The translations under genes were made by a program, and so were the position numbers. The notes under the pieces are model-generated. The model searched no databases and had not been told where the DNA came from. It saw only the letters and a program-made list of their open reading frames with translations. Of a stretch of DNA of 64,000 nt, positions 1-10,863 are shown piece after piece. This DNA is from Symbiodinium natans. Its lineage: Eukaryota > Sar > Dinophyceae > Suessiales > Symbiodiniaceae. Numbering within the stretch: position 1 is the stretch's first letter; every line of letters starts with the position of its first letter. The stretch spans positions 1 to 64,000 of the forward strand of contig CAJNDS010002391.1 of the NCBI GenBank assembly GCA_905221605.1, read 5' to 3'.

Positions 1-1030
1 CTGAAAAAATAGCTTTACACATACATGAGCGCCTTGAGTCTGAACCGTTTAAATACACGTTTGCACAGAACTCCACGAAAAAATAGGTGACAACCATCTA
101 GTACGGAGTCGCTACGAGTTGGTACAAAGTACCAAGGGGGAGTGCGACATCCCCGCAATATTTAAGCTCTTTTGCAGACGCAATGGACCAAAGTGAAGAC
201 AAAAGGTCCTACGGTGTAGCCTGTTGCCTGTTGAAGGCCCGGGGATGGGTAGGCTGTTGCTTCTGTTCCTCCTAGCGAAAACCGCCGCGCCTACTTCGGT
301 AAAAAAATATATATACTGGAAACCCTAAAACCTAACATGCTGATGTAGACTGTTCATGATACTAAACTTAATATATAAATTATATAATCCCTGAAACATT
401 TTTGTTAAAGAACAAGAAATGAGGCCAAAGCGGTGTTGCTCTCGGAGGCCTTGGCTAACATGAGTAAATAATAACCAAACGATAATAGACAAGCAAGACA
501 AACATCTACAATGACTGAATTTATGCTGAGGATTGCCCTCCCTTAGGTCTCTGTTTGGCCTTAGTCCGAGCGTACATGAAGCAAGCACAAAAAACAGGCG
601 ATGCTTTCTTGGATTCCTGGTCTCCTGAAACAACTCACATCAAAGCATGAAAAGATCAAAACAGCAAAAAAACAACACCTGCTTCCTCTGTGGTGGGTTC
701 TTCGGTGGGGCCTGAGCGTCACAAAGCAGTATACATGACGTAAAAAGCATTTATGAAAATATGCAAACAACTTGTAGATATCTGAGTTTCAGACCTCGGC
801 GACTTCCTGAAAGTCATTTTCGAGAAAAAAGTAAACAAAATTACACAAGTACAAAACGCCTCGTCAGTGTCGGACTCTACCTCCCAGATCTCACAAATGG
901 GGCACCAGAATACAAATACTATAAAAAATGCAAATACATGAATAAGCTACATCATTTATTGATTGCAATGTTTGAAGTGTTTTTGTTTATATAAAGGAGA
1001 AAAAAAGTGGTAACAGAGCGCTTAAAAGCC
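1..1030. other. no gene recognised; AT-richer flank
   Basis: This first kilobase is less GC-rich than the rest of the window. No frame on either strand shows the G/C-ending codon bias, splice-bounded open segments or domain motifs seen elsewhere. It is probably intergenic or intronic. Confidence 0.5.
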
Positions 1031-1035
1031 GCTCA

Positions 1036-1178
1036 CACACACACACACACACACACTCTCTCTCATATATATATATATACACACACACATACATATATGT
1101 CTATATGTGTATATATGTATATATATATGTAAATTCTATTATATATTTGCATGTATAGATATTATATATATTTATATT

Positions 1179-1215
<37 letters not shown>

Positions 1216-1216
1216 T
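1036..1216. repeat. compound (CA)n/(TA)n microsatellite
   Basis: A CA run is followed by alternating TA, ATATAC and TG runs. It is pure low-complexity sequence. Confidence 0.9.
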
Positions 1217-1646
1217 TGTATACAATGTATAACCCCTAAGCTCTGAGCAAAGCGGCCCATGGAACTGAGATGGCCCCGAAGCGCTCCAGTGGAACCCTCC
1301 AGTTGCTGTTTGAAGGGGGCTCAGGCCTTTTGCGGGTGGTGGAAGCCTTTTCCGGGCTTCGGGCGAGTGCTCCCCAAAACCCTCAATTACGTTAAACTTC
1401 AAGAACAGCCTCGAAAAGGCCTCAGCAAGCCCCCTGAACCCCAAGCCCTAAACTCCCAATGTTTAACCCATACATGTTCCCCAAAACGGTCGAAGCCGGG
1501 CCGCGGCAACTCCGGCTCTCCAGGTTTGGCCAGGGCCTGGGCGGACTTTCGCCAGGGCACTTGGAGGTTCAGTAACGGGGTTAGAGTGTGGTGAGCGGGC
1601 ACGGCCTGCTGTAAACGAGGTTACAGCCAGCAAGTGCCCAACTTGC

Positions 1647-1962
1647 CTGGTGGACGTAGATCGAGTAGTCCCCGGCTGGGGCGTCCTCGAAGAAGCCTGC
1701 GGCGGCCCAGGGAGGCTTCTTGAAATTCGGGCTGATGCAGTGATACAGCTTCGGAGAAAGCCTTGAAGCCCCGAAGCCACGACCCTCAGCACCATTCTTG
1801 CCATTTAAAAGCACTACTCCAAACCCTTCTTTTTCATGGGAGCCATCGCTTGTCTATTGCTTAGCGCATGACCATTGACAGTCTGAAGCCGACTGCGGCC
1901 GGGAAGCGGTCCCACAGGGTGGGCCACTGGAGATCCTTCATCGTCAGGAAGATGAAAGCCAG
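1647..1962 (-). CDS. Core-2/I-branching (GT14-like) glycosyltransferase, two exons of a partial gene
   Basis: Two minus-strand exons, 1962-1908 and 1696-1647, join in phase across a 211-nt GC-AG intron. The join gives LAFIFLTMKDLQWPTLWDRF followed by FEDAPAGDYSIYVHQ. This matches the N-terminal signature of the Branch domain (PF02485), namely a hydrophobic AFxFLT strand, P-x-LW-x-x-FF and YSIYVH. Family members are Golgi type II enzymes that transfer GlcNAc or xylose to glycans or proteoglycans. The acceptor before the first exon is CTCAG; after YVHQ there is a GCAAGT donor. The intron's first five bases (GCTTC) equal the first five of the next exon. Only about 35 residues are identified, and the catalytic C-terminal part was not found downstream. 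What is seen: the motifs and the phase. Inferred: the glycosyltransferase function. Confidence 0.72.
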
Positions 1963-2440
1963 CTGAGACCAGGGGGAGAGTGGCGCTTTTGACATGGGGT
2001 TTGCTGAGGGCGCTTTTTGTACTTGCGGGGGGGGGGGGGGGCGTGGCGGGGTCTGCTTCTAAGTTTTGCATACTTGCGTGGGCGTCGGATGGGCTCAAGG
2101 CCTCAGAAGCTCAGGGCTGGTGGAAAGACGATGGCACTGATCTTCCGTGGTTCGCGAGGCTCGGGGCTTCAGGAGTTTTCGAAGTTCATAAAGGCTTGAG
2201 TGCTTAGGATTTACAGCTCAGGCCTTCTGCTTGCCGCTGGTGTCTGCTGCCTGAGTGAGACTTTGACATAAGGGCAGTGATTAGTAAGTTAGCCCCGCGC
2301 AGGGGGCATTCAAATTCAAATCGACCAGCATGCAACCACCCTAGGCCCTAGATCGGAAGTCAGGGTCTCCTCCCCTTCAAACGGCCTAATCCTGATACAC
2401 TAACCAGCCAAGCCACCAAAGAAAATGCCCGAAAAGCTCG

Positions 2441-2518
2441 TTGCAGAGAAGATTCCGGGATCGCTGTGGCCTTGGCCACAAAGGGCGCCACGACCTCGCG
2501 CTCGATGGCCAGTTTCTC
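2441..2518 (-). CDS. putative internal exon, unknown protein
   Basis: A 78-nt open segment follows a GCGCAG acceptor and ends before a GA/GC-type donor. It has G/C-ending codons and encodes EKLAIEREVVAPFVAKATAI and six further residues. No family is recognised. It could be an upstream exon of the GT14 gene at lower coordinates, but no joining phase was established. Confidence 0.4.
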
Positions 2519-3069
2519 CTGCGCTCGGTGTGCAGGCCTCAAGGGACCTCTTGATCAAGCGAACATAAGAATCCAAAGCCTCCCAACGAAGACTCTCAAG
2601 AAGCCATATAATCAAAGCCTAAGCGCCACGAAGCACCAAGCCCTGGAGCCCTCAAACCCCTCGCCCAAATCCTTTATCGCCTCCCAAACCGCAAGGCTGC
2701 CAGCAGGTGAATCGGGGGTGAAACTGTATCCCCATACAATTGATTACAGATGCGCCCACATGGGAGCTCGAGCGCATGTTCATTGGCGAGGTCTGGGCTT
2801 TGCCAGCTGCGATCAAACTGCAAAATCCGTCAGCCTAGAGCGAGCTAGGGCGTGGCACTCCTCAAAAAGGCCAATGCCCGAAACCCATTCAGACCCCAAG
2901 TGAACTTTGCCAAGGCCTGGACGTACTTGACCTTCGTGGCCCTGGGCTCCGCCTTGCTCGGGGCTTCAGGGCTCACAGGGCTCACAGGTTTCACCAGGTT
3001 GACGGGGAATTTTGGGGAGAGCCGGGTTTACACCTCTCCCGCCTGATGCGGCGCGGTGTTCGAGCTCAC

Positions 3070-3309
3070 CTGATCTTCATGCCTGCCACGGGCCTCGAGG
3101 GGGGCAGTGGCTGATAAACGGGTGCAGGTTGCGGGATGTTGCGGATTCTAAGCCACATGAGGGTGTTAAGGATTGGGACGTTCATGAACCGATTGCACAA
3201 CGTCTCCCCTAAGCCTCATGGGGAGACCTTAAGGCCGATTCTCACTTGCGGAACGTCAACGAAGTCCACGAAGGTCAGATGGACTCCAAGCTTCCCCACT
3301 ACCTTCATC
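3070..3309 (-). CDS. two exons of unknown protein separated by a 42-nt intron
   Basis: Exon 3309-3246 (MKVVGKLGVHLTFVDFVDVP and Gln) follows an ACAG acceptor and ends at CAA|GTGAGA. Exon 3203-3070 (TLCNRFMNVPILNTLMWLRI and onward) starts after GGGGAG and ends at CAG|GTGAGC. They join in phase 0. The intervening 42 nt is very short and holds an 8-bp perfect stem (GTCTCCCC/GGGGAGAC) that overlaps the 3' splice site. No family is recognised. Confidence 0.5.
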
Positions 3310-4854
3310 CTGTGGTCTTTCGCGCGGTGACAATCAGATGGTGAGAGAGGTGTGAATGATTGAGTTGCCTTGTTTACCCTTCGTTTTTTCGGATTGATCA
3401 TCCGAGTCTCAATTTGATATGAATATCGCGGCATTTAGCAGTACTTTTTTTCTAGGCCCCGCGTGATGCTAATACTAGTTATAGTAGCTCACTACTCTCT
3501 CCATTCAATACTTTTCTTCATTCGGTTGGTGTTCTTGATCTTTGGGTTTCTGGAAAACGTACTGTATATATATATATATATATCAAAGCGTACAGGGGCC
3601 CTTCATTCTTCTTTATAGGGCCTTGCAATGTAATATCTGTGTTCGCCCCGTTCATTGTGATCTCGGGGTGTCTATTTTCACAATTTCTGCCCACAGAAGT
3701 ACTCTTAGTATGTGCGCGGGCAAACAACAGGTAGACGTGACAGATTCAGTCCCAAGAGGACAAGAACATCAGAATGTTCAACCCACAACCTCAAGGAAAC
3801 CCTGTGAGCCTAAACGAAAACCCTAAGCGGACAGGAGCCTGTGCGCTGTGAATCCGCTCTCCTGCCGCGCGTGCGGCCAGCAATAGCAGGGCGGCAAGGC
3901 GCATTCGACCTCAGTGCCAAACCGAACGAAACCTAAAGCCCTAAAAACACGAGCGCTGCTTTGTCAACCATAATCCCAGGCTTCACAAAAGGAAACGTCA
4001 AGCACCAAGCGCAGTTTCGAGGCTCCCGCAAGAAAAGGGAGAGAGGTTGTATCGGTAGGCTGATCCAGCTACGTTCCACTGCCGAGCGAGTTGTTGCTCG
4101 ACTGCCAGCTCACTACTGGTCGGACTGCCCGAGAACCCCTAGATAGCACCCCACCTACCATCCGAGCAGCAAGACAGACGGAAGAAGCAGGAGAGTGATA
4201 GTAGAACCTGTTTCGCACTACTTCAGGTGCTGAGTTGATCGATTGAAATGCGATTTGAAAGCACAAGCAACTACGCATAGGCGCAGGTGCCCACGCGAAA
4301 CCCCAGCCCAAAATCACACAACTGAAGCTCAAAACCGAAACTTCTAACCATTCCGAAGCATCACTCACAAGGCTATAAGGTCGAGGCGGCTCATTATACG
4401 GAAGATTTCGCACACCAAGTCCACTTGTGATGCCGTGGTCTTGAGCCCAACGGCTGGAGACGGTGATGGCTTGATTCCCCTAGACCCCCGGGACCCTATG
4501 TAAAACCCAGAGACCCTGCAAACACAACCCAGGCTGTTCTGATGTTGGGTTGATTGAAAGCTCTGCTTGAGTTCAGGGCCGCGTGGTTGGGGTTGGTTTG
4601 GAGGCCTGCGGTTCTCGAGGGCATCAGTTTGAGGGCTCGAACTCCTAAGCCTTAGGCAGCAGGCCCAACACCTCGAAGCCGAAATTCCCTAAATCCCTTC
4701 GGCCCTGCAATGTCCAGAAACCCACAAAAACATTGCACAAAACCTTGAGTTCAGAAGCCCCCAAGGTGTACACTTTCAGTTCTGTATAGGAGTAGAGTAT
4801 CCCAAAAAGTGGAAAGTGTACTCATTCAGCGACTAAGCATATAACCCTTACACT

Positions 4855-5094
4855 TCATGCCACGACCTCCACCGAACAACTCGCCTCTCGCTTGAGCAGG
4901 CCGAAGTTGAAGCCTACCAAGGTCACGTTGTTGGTCACGGCGAAGGAGAGCTCCTGAAAAAGAGCGAGAGGGCATGGGAAGCTCAGGCAAAGGGCAAAGG
5001 GCGAAGCGACCCTGACATTCAGACCCGTCGATAACGTGGTCACCCGCGGCTTTGCTGCCAAGTTGCGCTCGGAACGACATGCTTCACGATCGGC
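4855..5094 (-). CDS. last two exons of an unknown gene, with stop codon
   Basis: Exon 5094-5017 encodes ADREACRSERNLAAKPRVTT and six more residues and ends at a GTCAGG donor. Exon 4953-4855 starts after a pyrimidine-rich CTTTTTCAG acceptor, encodes ELSFAVTNNVTLVGFNFGLL and 12 more residues, and ends in TGA. The phase (0) is compatible and codon endings are G/C-rich. This is a credible 3' end of a minus-strand gene. The product is unknown. Confidence 0.6.
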   Translation of the reverse strand, partial: ADREACRSERNLAAKPRVTTLSTGLNVRVASPFALCLSFPCPLALFQELSFAVTNNVTLVGFNFGLLKREASCSVEVVA

Positions 5095-5099
5095 CTTGG

Positions 5100-8000
5100 A
5101 GCCCGCAGTTGCACAGTTGCACGACCCCCAAGCTACCCTCCCAGACCCACAGACTCAAACCCCGAACTCTCCCTCAAAGCCGAAGACGCCCGAACCCCTA
5201 CAGGCCCTAAAAGCCTTATAAAGAAAACAGTTTGCAGGGATGAGCTTTTCCGCCAGGGGGCGTCCGAGGGCGAGAGTAGCCGAACAGAAGGGCGGCCCCC
5301 GACGTGTCCAAGCGCTGACCATTGACCTGGAGCCAACTGACAGGGGGAGGCAGCATCTTCCTGAGCTCCGAAATCCCCGACGTCCCGTAGAATAGCACCC
5401 AAAGAAACCTGAGAAGCCTCCAAAGTCCAAAGGCTTGGGTGGAACTGTGTGCACTGCTGCGGAAGACACGGCTGGGCGCCACGCATCCAAATCCATCCTC
5501 TCCTGTCGCGGGCTTGGGGCTCACGGGCCTCAGCCTTGATGGGAGTTCCAAACGTCACAAAACTCAACTGGCCCCGCCGACACCCGGAAGACGAAGATCC
5601 CCTACAGACCCGACATCCTTAAACGCAAGCCAAAAAAGACAGCCAAGACCAGCCCATTGGCTTGGAGCTTTGGAGGTTTTTGCTTGGGGCTGCCTGCACA
5701 CACATTTAGGCCGGGTCCTCGAACTGAGTGCTGGCCCAGTGCGACAGGTCCACTGCCGGCATCTGGCACTGCAAGCCTCGTCTGTCACTTCAGGGTCGAG
5801 AAACTCATGGAATCCCGATTCTCTTGGGCAAGAGGAGCCTCGTCCCATGGTCTGTGCGGGTTTGGGTCTAAGGTCTGGGGCTTTCAGCATCGCTTCGCCA
5901 GGTTCCTCGAGGGTGGCATTCTTGCTGGAACCAGAGTGAAAGAAATGCTCTGGCGCCGAAGGGTGCTCAGGCTTGTGCGTTGGGTTTGGGGGTGTAGAGT
6001 CCGAGTACCAATCTTGTAGTGGTTATCATTTGGATGAGTAGGCGTAAGAGAGCTTCGATCTAGGGCTCGGCTTGAGGGTTACGGCAACTTGAGATCGGGG
6101 CCACGAAAGCTAGAAACGCGGCTGACAAGCAAGCTTCTTTCGAGTCAGGCGCAGGGCCTGACCAAGACGGAGGGGGAAGCCTGAAAAGGGAGGGGGGGGG
6201 GGGGGGGCCAAAAGGGGGGAAATCAATGACCCTTTTGTCAATCCTATAAGGGGGGGGAGGGGGGCCCCCCCCCCCCCTCCACAGCCCTTTATCTCTCTGA
6301 TTTTCAGACCACTTAAGGGTCGGAGTCGCTTTTTGACCCAGCTGAACACTAGAGAGAAATTCTTGTAAACGACAACTCTCGCGAGCTCCAAGGAGCTAGC
6401 TTTCGTGATTTCTCAACTCACTGAATCCCGAACGCAGGCAGCCTTCCCGAAAGGCCTCGCGAAGGATCCCAAAAAACTTGAAGAACTTCCTGACAAATCC
6501 AAGACCCTCCAAAAAGCCACAGTTCCTTCTTTCAAAATCCGTAGACTTCGAAGGTGGCTGTTTCAGGCGATGGGGACTTGGAGCACCTTTTCAGGCATGG
6601 GGGCAGTTTTGTTACGGGGCTTGTTGACATGAGACCTGGGGGGGGAAAGGGGGGTATGCTTCGGGGATGTAAGCCCAGGAGCTGTCCAGCGTGCCCGCTG
6701 TGACGTTGCACATGCCTGGCACGTTGCCACGTCAGAGGCAAGAGGTTTTTGTTCGACGTCTCATGGGGAGCCACGCGCCTAGACCCGATACACCATGCTT
6801 TCATGCTGCCTGGGGGTCCCTGGAAAGGTTTTTGGTCCTCTCGGACCAGTCCCACAAATGCAGTCGAGTGTTTGAGACTTATTGTCGAGGCATGTCGAAC
6901 GCTGCAACATCCAAGCGCTACAACCCGCAAAGCTTCCCTAAACAGCTTGAAGGATTGCCAGAGGGTTTAGGTTTCCGTCAATTGACAATCCCGACCCGTA
7001 TCCCCAACCTCCAACCTTTTTACACGCTGGTGCCTGCAACTTGGCCCTTTTTGTCACCGCTGCGGTGGTAGAGTGTGACCACGTTGCTTGTGCCTGGGCT
7101 GCACAGAAACGTGTGGCTTGGTTGTTCGGTTGCTCAATGCTCAGAAGGCCGAGGGGGGTCATCAGAACTCAACTTCGGCTGCCCAAAAAAAACCTCTGCA
7201 CAACAAAAGCTCGGCTGCATTGTCTCAAGCCAGTGAGGAGCCCAGGGGCTCAGGGCCACGAGAGTGCTTAGGGTCGAGGGCCGAAAGTTTAAGGGCTCAG
7301 GGTTCAGTGAAAGAAAGGTTAGGGCACTGCAGCCATAGGCGCTGGGTAGGCGGAAGCCCTTGCCGGTGAGCTTGACCTGAGTCCGCCAATCCGCGCGTGC
7401 ATGGACTTGCGATGAAGCCCATCTTGGCAATGGCATGCAATGACGATGGTGACTGATGTCAGCAAAAGACAACAATGCCAGCAATAACCAGCATGGTGAC
7501 AAGCATAAGTAACAGGCCTGCTTGTCGTCATTGTCTCATTGTCGAGGTTTTATGGTTTGGCCATGGTTGCTCTTGGGAGCAAATGCTCTGCAGAGCGACT
7601 CCGTCCCCCCCCCCCCCCCCCCCCCCCCCATCCCCCCCCACCCCCCCCCTCCCCCTCGGTTCTTTACAGCAGGCAGCAGGGTTTAGGCTCAGACAGTTCC
7701 AGAACAGGGTTCCACGGCCGCCAAGTACCAAGATATGGAGCAAAGGGGCAAAACACCCCTGTGTTTCAAGACCAAGTCAGCCTGCAACTCTCGCTAAATT
7801 AAAATCGTCCTAGCTCAGAAGCCCCTTTTTACTGAACTATTGAAAGAGCTTACACCTTCTGAGGGGGAGGCTCGGCCATGTGAGCCTGAACTACATGCTG
7901 CCGAAGCCACGGTGGCTCCACCATGCATCGAGCCTGCTGTCGGAGACATCGCGCTGACCTCCAAAAGCTGAAGTCTCCGATCCCGGGAGGTCCTTTGAAG

Positions 8001-8140
8001 AGCTTGGAACCTCAAATTTTGTTGAGGGCAGAAGGCTTAGGGCGGCCCATTATGGTTGAGGGGCCCAAAAGGGGTTCAGGTGGAAAAGGGGTTTTCGGCA
8101 TAGACTCTCCCTTTTGATTGCATCTGGAGGGGACCTGTGG
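5100..8140. other. weak exon candidates and homopolymer tracts
   Basis: Several frames are open on both strands but none is decisive. A possible minus exon lies at about 5230-5330 (SMVSAWTRRGPPFC context, acceptor GGCTCCAG). A possible plus exon lies at about 6750-6850 (FDVSWGATRLDPIHHAFMLP). Long G or C runs occur at 6192-6207, 6250-6280 and 7605-7656. The rest resembles intron filler rich in GGGCTT/CCCGAA-type words. Confidence 0.35.
7605..7656. repeat. poly-C tract
   Basis: A run of about 25 C is followed by four shorter C-runs interrupted by single A or T. Confidence 0.9.
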
Positions 8141-9545
8141 CCCAGGGCTATGGCGGCTGATGCTCATGATGCGCGCCTGGTACGGACGTGTGGCTGAGGG
8201 CCATGGCGGCTGATGCTCATGATGCGCGCCTGTTGGGGCCTGTGGGTGAGGGCTATGGCGGCTGATGCTCATGACGCCTGGTGGGTCCTGTGGCGCTGAG
8301 GGCCATGGTGGCTGATGCTCATGATGCGCCCTGGGGATCTGTGGCTGAGGACCATGGCGGCTGATGCTCATGATGCGTGCCCGGTGGGTGGCACTGAGGG
8401 CCATGGCGGCTGATGCTCATGATGCGCGCCTGGTGGTGCTGATGCGCCTGGTGGGTAGGGCCATGGCGGCCGATGCTCATGATGCACAACCTGGGGACCT
8501 GTGGCTGAGGACCATGGCGGCTCATGCTCATGATGCGCGCCCGGTGGGTCCTGTGGCGCTGAGGGCCATGGCGGCTGACCGGGTGGTTTTGTCGGCTGAG
8601 GGCCATGGCGGCTGATGCGCATGATGCACGCCCGGAGCTGTGGCTGGGACCATGGCGGCTGATGCTCATGATGCGTGCCCGGTGGGTACTGTGGCGCTGA
8701 GGGCCATGGTGGCTGATGCTTATGATGCGCGCCTGGTGGGCAGGGCCATGCATGATGCACGCACCGGGGACCTGTGGCTGAGGACCATGGCGGCTGATGC
8801 TCATGATGCGTGCCCGGTGGGTCCTGTGGCGCTCAGGGCCATGGCGGCTGATGCTCATGCGCACCTGGTGGGTCCTGTAGGCTGAGGGCCATGGCGGCTG
8901 ATGCGCATGATGCACGCTCTGGGGAGCTGTGGCTGAGGACCATGGCGGCTGATGCTCATGACGCGTGCCCGGTGGGTACTGTGGCGCTGAGGGCCATGGC
9001 GGCTGATGCTCATGATGCGCGCCTGGTGGGTAGGGCCATGCATGATGCACGCACTGGGGACCTGTGGCTGAGGACCATGGCGGCTGATGCTCATGATGCG
9101 TGCCCGGTGGGTCCTGTGGCGCTGAGGGCCATGGCGGCTGATGCTCATGATGCGCACCTGGTGGGTCCTGTAGGCTGAGGGCCATGGCGGCTGATGCGCA
9201 TGATGCACGCCCGACCATGGCGGCTGATGCTCATGATGCGTGCCCGGTGGGTACTGTGGCGCTGAGGGCCATGGCGGCTGATGCTCATGATGCGCGCCTG
9301 GTGGGGACCTGTGACTGAGAGCCATGGCGGCTGATGCTCTTGATGCGCGCCTGGTGGGTAGGGCCATGGCGGCTGATGCTCATGATGCACGCCCTGGGGA
9401 CCTTGTGGCTGAGGACCATGGCGGCTGATGCTCATGATGCGCGCCCGGTGGGTCCTGTGGCGCTGAGGGCCATGGCGGCTGATGCTCATGATGCGTGCCG
9501 GGTGGAGTCCTGTTGCTGAGGGCCAGGGCGGCAGATGCTTGCCTA
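8141..9545. repeat. minisatellite, ~52-57 bp unit, about 25 copies
   Basis: Tandem units share GGCGGCTGATGCTCATGATG, then CGCGCC(T/C)GGTGGGTCCTGTGGC and GCTGAGGGCCAT, with many small indels. Several units are 54 bp, so long stretches stay open in several frames. The minus strand reads as HHEHQPPWPSAPQDPPG repeats. No start, splice or flanking exon ties these frames to a gene, so this is called as a repeat. Confidence 0.85.
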
Positions 9546-10307
9546 AGCAGTTTCACGCTTGAACTCGAAAGGAACCCCGTCGGCAGGAATCGCATGTCAT
9601 ACTCATCAGTTGCAACTCGGCTAGAAGCGAGTCAAGTTCAAAGGAACCCCCTCGACGACCAATCCCTTGCCTCGTTTAAGTCGCCGAAGACGATGATCGC
9701 GGTGGCCTGTCGGAGACAAACCCGTGATCCCCTTTTGGGGACTTAACAAGCGAAACTCACAACGGCTTTGGATGCAGCATCCTCAACGGGTAAGTGGGAG
9801 GGGGGTCCACCATCTGGTTCAATCAAGGCAGAAGGGCAGACAAAAGCTGGTGGTTGGTTCAGGATTTAGTTTGGTTTGTTCTAAACCCGAAACCCCACCC
9901 GAAGCTCCGAATTCCTACACCCCCCTAACCCCTCAGCCCGACGCACCACTCCCACAATTGTTACGGGGGCAGTTGGGCGGAGCTTGAGACTTGAGACCTG
10001 TGAGTCTTGAGGGCTGAGACTTGCAGGCGCCAAGACTCCCAGCAAACAAGTGCGTCTCTGCCCTATCAGCACCGTCATTGCAACTTGGGGTTGTCAACTC
10101 CCTCATGATGAAAGGTTACAACTTGAACATCATTAAGATTTATGGAGCAGCGTTCACCCAACCCCAAAACTTCGTTCCTTCGGCCCTCTAAAGTGTTCTG
10201 AAGGCTCGAGGTCGTGGATGCTGACTTGTATGCCCAGGGGAGAAAAGTCTTCAGGGTTTCTCGTAGAGACCCTGAGGGGTCATAACAACCCTACTTTCAC
10301 ATTACTT

Positions 10308-10398
10308 GGTAGCCCAGTAACCATACTTCAATCAGGGTACCCTTTTTTGATAAGGGAACCTTGAACCGACAAAACAAAAAGGGTACCACTGGGCTACC
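10308..10398. repeat. 91-bp hairpin / foldback element
   Basis: The left arm GGTAGCCCAGT (10308-10318) and GGGTACCCTTTTTT (10335-10348) pair with AAAAAGGGTACC and ACTGGGCTACC at 10376-10398. The left arm carries a 16-nt bulge. It could be a small MITE or an inverted-repeat relic. No target-site duplication was established. Confidence 0.6.
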
Positions 10399-10863
10399 AG
10401 CTACTAAGATTGTCCCCCAAACAAAAGCCTCACACCCCGAGGCGTGATACTGAGCAGTAAACTTTGCACCCCTAAATCTCCCGAGGCTCTGCGGACCAAA
10501 CGAACGAACAGCAGCTTCCGATGAAAGTGCCTCCTGCTCGCCCGTGCCCAACACAGGCTCAAAGTCCGCCCAGCCTTCGGGTGCTTCGGGGCCTTTTGGG
10601 CTTTTGGGATCTGAGAGCGGGGGGGTGGGGGGTGGGGGGGGGCTTGAGTGATTAGGGTCCTTATTGAGCCCAATGCCCAACTGCACAGCCTTGCGGCAGC
10701 GAATCCAAAAATCCAACACATGACTAAATAGCGCCGACACTACACCCCGGAATCACGGTTCAAAGGTACTAACCCAGGAAGCTATAATGTGCCGAGTCAA
10801 CGACGGGACCTGGGGCTGCGATACAGGCAACTGTCCTCCTTTCAGAGCTTAAGGCAGTGAAAC

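Noticed and set aside
8141-9545. CRISPR-like array
   Set aside because: Units are continuous degenerate tandem repeats without distinct spacers, in a eukaryotic context.
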